From JANXVV01 sp038230975 (GTDB lineage: Bacteria; Planctomycetota; Phycisphaerae; Tepidisphaerales; Tepidisphaeraceae): a DNA stretch of 25,014 bases. Where the stretch lies: positions 1 to 25,014 of the forward strand of contig JBBRMF010000051.1 in NCBI GenBank assembly GCA_038230975.1, in the 5' to 3' direction. A program made the translations under genes and the position numbers. This document shows positions 23,680 to 25,014 of this stretch, piece by piece. The notes beneath the pieces are model-generated. The model was not told where the DNA came from. It saw nothing but the letters and a program-made list of their open reading frames with translations, and made no database searches. The stretch's first letter is position 1. Every line of letters starts with the position of its first letter.

Positions 23680-24573
23680 TTATCCGATGACTTTATTGAG
23701 CGGGTAAGTAATAATCCCGGTGGCCCCTGCGCGTTTGAGTCGGGGGATCAATTCGCGTTCCTGCTTTTCTTCGAGGATCACCTCTACGGCAACCCAGGCC
23801 GAGTCCGCCAGGCGACTGACGGTCGGACTCTTTTCCGCAGGCAGAAAGCTGATGACATCGGCCAGCATTTTTTCCGGAACGTTCATTTTCAAACCCACCT
23901 TGGCCCGAGCCTCGATGGCTCCTTTAAGAAGCATCGCGATATTTTCCATCTTCTCGCGTTTCCACGGGATGGCCCAGGCCGATTTATTGGCGACAAATCG
24001 GATCGTACTGCTCAGCAACGTATCCAGCACGCGCAGGTTGTTGGCCCGAATGGAAGAACCGGTTTCGGTAAGATCGACAATCGCATCGAGCAGGCGAGCT
24101 TTGATTTCCGTCGTGCCCCAGGAGAATTCGACCGTCACTTTGACACCGCGCTCGGCAAAGTATTTCCGCGTGACATTGACGAGCTCGGTTGCGATGACTC
24201 CCCCCGCCAGATCCTCCGGCTTTTGCACCGGGCTTTCATCCGGCACCGCCAACACCCATTTGGCGGCCTGACTGCTCGCCCGCGAATACGTCAGTTCGCA
24301 GATCTCGACCACATCGTCCGCATTGCCATTTTCAACGATCCAGTCATACCCCGTCAAACCGCAATCGACGATGCCATCCGTCACATAACGGCTGATCTCT
24401 TGCGCGCGGAACAGCACCGCCGAAATGTTCTCATCATCAATCTGCGGAAAAACGCTCCGCTCCTGAATGCTGACTTTGTATCCAGCGCGTCCAAAAAGCT
24501 CGACGGTTGAGGCCTGCATGCTCCCGCTGGGTAATCCAAGGCGAAGCGACGATGGGGGAAGTCTGTCGGTCAT
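23680..24573 (-). CDS. hisG: ATP phosphoribosyltransferase, long form
   Basis: A 297-residue HisG_L that catalyses the first step of histidine synthesis (ATP + PRPP). Seen motifs: LRLGLPSGSM at the start, DGIVDCGLTGYDWI, and the PRPP-binding DAIVDLTETGSSIRANNL (about 163-180). The C-terminal 75 residues (from about VGLKMNVPEKML) form the ACT-like regulatory domain, ending in GATGIITYPLNKVI, which mediates histidine feedback in the hexameric long form. No hisZ is therefore needed. No other his genes are in the window. The Shine-Dalgarno is poor. Confidence 0.96.
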   Translation of the reverse strand: MTDRLPPSSLRLGLPSGSMQASTVELFGRAGYKVSIQERSVFPQIDDENISAVLFRAQEISRYVTDGIVDCGLTGYDWIVENGNADDVVEICELTYSRASSQAAKWVLAVPDESPVQKPEDLAGGVIATELVNVTRKYFAERGVKVTVEFSWGTTEIKARLLDAIVDLTETGSSIRANNLRVLDTLLSSTIRFVANKSAWAIPWKREKMENIAMLLKGAIEARAKVGLKMNVPEKMLADVISFLPAEKSPTVSRLADSAWVAVEVILEEKQERELIPRLKRAGATGIITYPLNKVIG

Positions 24574-24585
24574 TTTTCTGATTGT

Positions 24586-24658
24586 TAGTGGTCCGTGGTC
24601 AGATGTTCGTGATCAACGGTCAGTGGCATTGCATTTAACAACTGACCACTGACAACTG
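24586..24658. repeat. Imperfect inverted repeat upstream of hisG
   Basis: GTCCGTGGTCAG (24591-24602) is the inverted copy, with one mismatch, of CTGACCACTGAC (24642-24653); similarity continues outward through flanking GTT/AAC bases. GGTCAGTGG at 24619-24627 is a further related copy between the arms. Such TCAGTGGTCAG-type spacer repeats are common between bacterial genes. It lies between the HhH-GPD-like gene and hisG. Confidence 0.4.
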
Positions 24659-24664
24659 GCAGCC

Positions 24665-25014
24665 TTATTTCTTCTTCTTCCTCGTACCGTCTCCTTCAGC
24701 ATGAGCAGCGCGGCGGAAAACGGCGTAAAAATCGTGACATTCTTCGGCTTTGATATGATGCTCCAGAAATTTCTGGGCATCCGCCATCGTCGCTTTTTCA
24801 TCGACGATCTCCTCTTCCAGAAGATACGCCACGATTTCAGTGTCTGCTGGAATGGCGTGGCCTTCAAAACTGTAGAGCATCACGTAGGCCTCCACAAACG
24901 GATGCATTTCGGGAACCAGATCGCGAAGGAACTGGCGGGCATCGCGCTTGCTGATCGTGGCCAGGCGATCGACGTTGAGCGTGTGCTCCTTCTCGAAATT
25001 GCCGTAGAAGAAGC
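24665..25014 (-). CDS. HhH-GPD (endonuclease III-like) family protein, 3' part
   Basis: The frame is open to the right edge of the window, so only the C-terminal 115 residues are visible (from FFYGNFEKEHTL). An internal Met at 24907 should not be taken as the start. The pattern ARQFLRDLVPEMHPFVEAYV, MLYSFEGHAIPADTEIVAYL (the PxDT matching the catalytic Asp loop of HhH-GPD glycosylases) and the terminal helices fit an endonuclease III-like protein without the iron-sulfur loop. The C-terminus is KKKK. It is first in a same-strand series with hisG, the TPR lipoprotein and yebC. The family call is tentative because the HhH motif lies outside the window. Confidence 0.55.
   Translation of the reverse strand, partial: FFYGNFEKEHTLNVDRLATISKRDARQFLRDLVPEMHPFVEAYVMLYSFEGHAIPADTEIVAYLLEEEIVDEKATMADAQKFLEHHIKAEECHDFYAVFRRAAHAEGDGTRKKKK

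Noticed and set aside
23669..23698. TATAAT on the minus strand upstream of the TPR lipoprotein
   Set aside because: No acceptable -35 lies 16-18 bases upstream, and the start codon would be only a few bases from the transcript end.
23575..24510. 311-codon open frame on the + strand
   Set aside because: Antisense to hisG and the start of the TPR lipoprotein gene; no domain and no upstream ribosome site.
1..25014. CRISPR arrays, tRNA, rRNA, transposases, phage genes
   Set aside because: No regularly spaced direct repeats, no cloverleaf with a CCA-adjacent acceptor stem, and no transposase or phage motifs were recognised on reading.

Overview
The window looks like a chromosomal segment of a moderately GC-rich bacterium, most likely a planctomycete (perhaps of the Phycisphaerae type). 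This is an inference from several traits: a cytochrome oxidase cluster ending in a small CPVC-motif membrane protein, very large TPR lipoproteins, long-form HisG, and several families of GTAG/GTGG-type palindromic repeats between genes. No phage, transposase, CRISPR array, rRNA or tRNA was seen.

Region 1 (1-2.5 kb) is sparse. It holds a possible 49-residue basic protein, two abutting palindromic repeats, a universal stress protein (+), then a DUF2721 membrane protein and a cytochrome c'-like lipoprotein (both -). Region 2 (2.86-8.12 kb, +) is a compact, partly overlapping aa3-type cytochrome c oxidase operon: di-haem cytochrome c, subunit II with CuA, subunit I, subunit III, subunit IV, a second divergent subunit III, and the CPVC protein. 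The membrane-anchored di-haem cytochrome probably feeds electrons to CuA. Subunit I keeps all metal ligands and the D-channel/Glu gate, but every K-channel position I can align is replaced, and so is the K-channel entry Glu of subunit II. No assembly factors are present.

Region 3 (8.15-12.88 kb) has a palindromic repeat and terminator-like hairpin, an exported S41 C-terminal processing protease (-), and argS (+). Region 4 (13.0-16.1 kb, -) is a tightly overlapping four-gene operon: DUF4149 membrane protein, endonuclease III, LOG-family protein, and a QueC-like protein with a degraded PP-loop but intact zinc cysteines. Region 5 (16.2-20.1 kb, +) has a 60-residue coiled-coil gene with its own consensus-like promoter and a textbook terminator, followed by a WecA/MraY-type glycosyl-1-phosphate transferase and an O-antigen ligase/polymerase with a TPR tail, i.e. 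surface polysaccharide synthesis. Region 6 (20.2-25.0 kb, -) reads, in transcription order, as the 3' part of an HhH-GPD-like gene, hisG, a 903-residue TPR lipoprotein and yebC.

The points most worth following are the K-channel-less oxidase, the QueC-like pseudo-synthetase coupled to a LOG protein, and the shared palindromic repeat families. Nothing here is clearly a new defence or mobile system.
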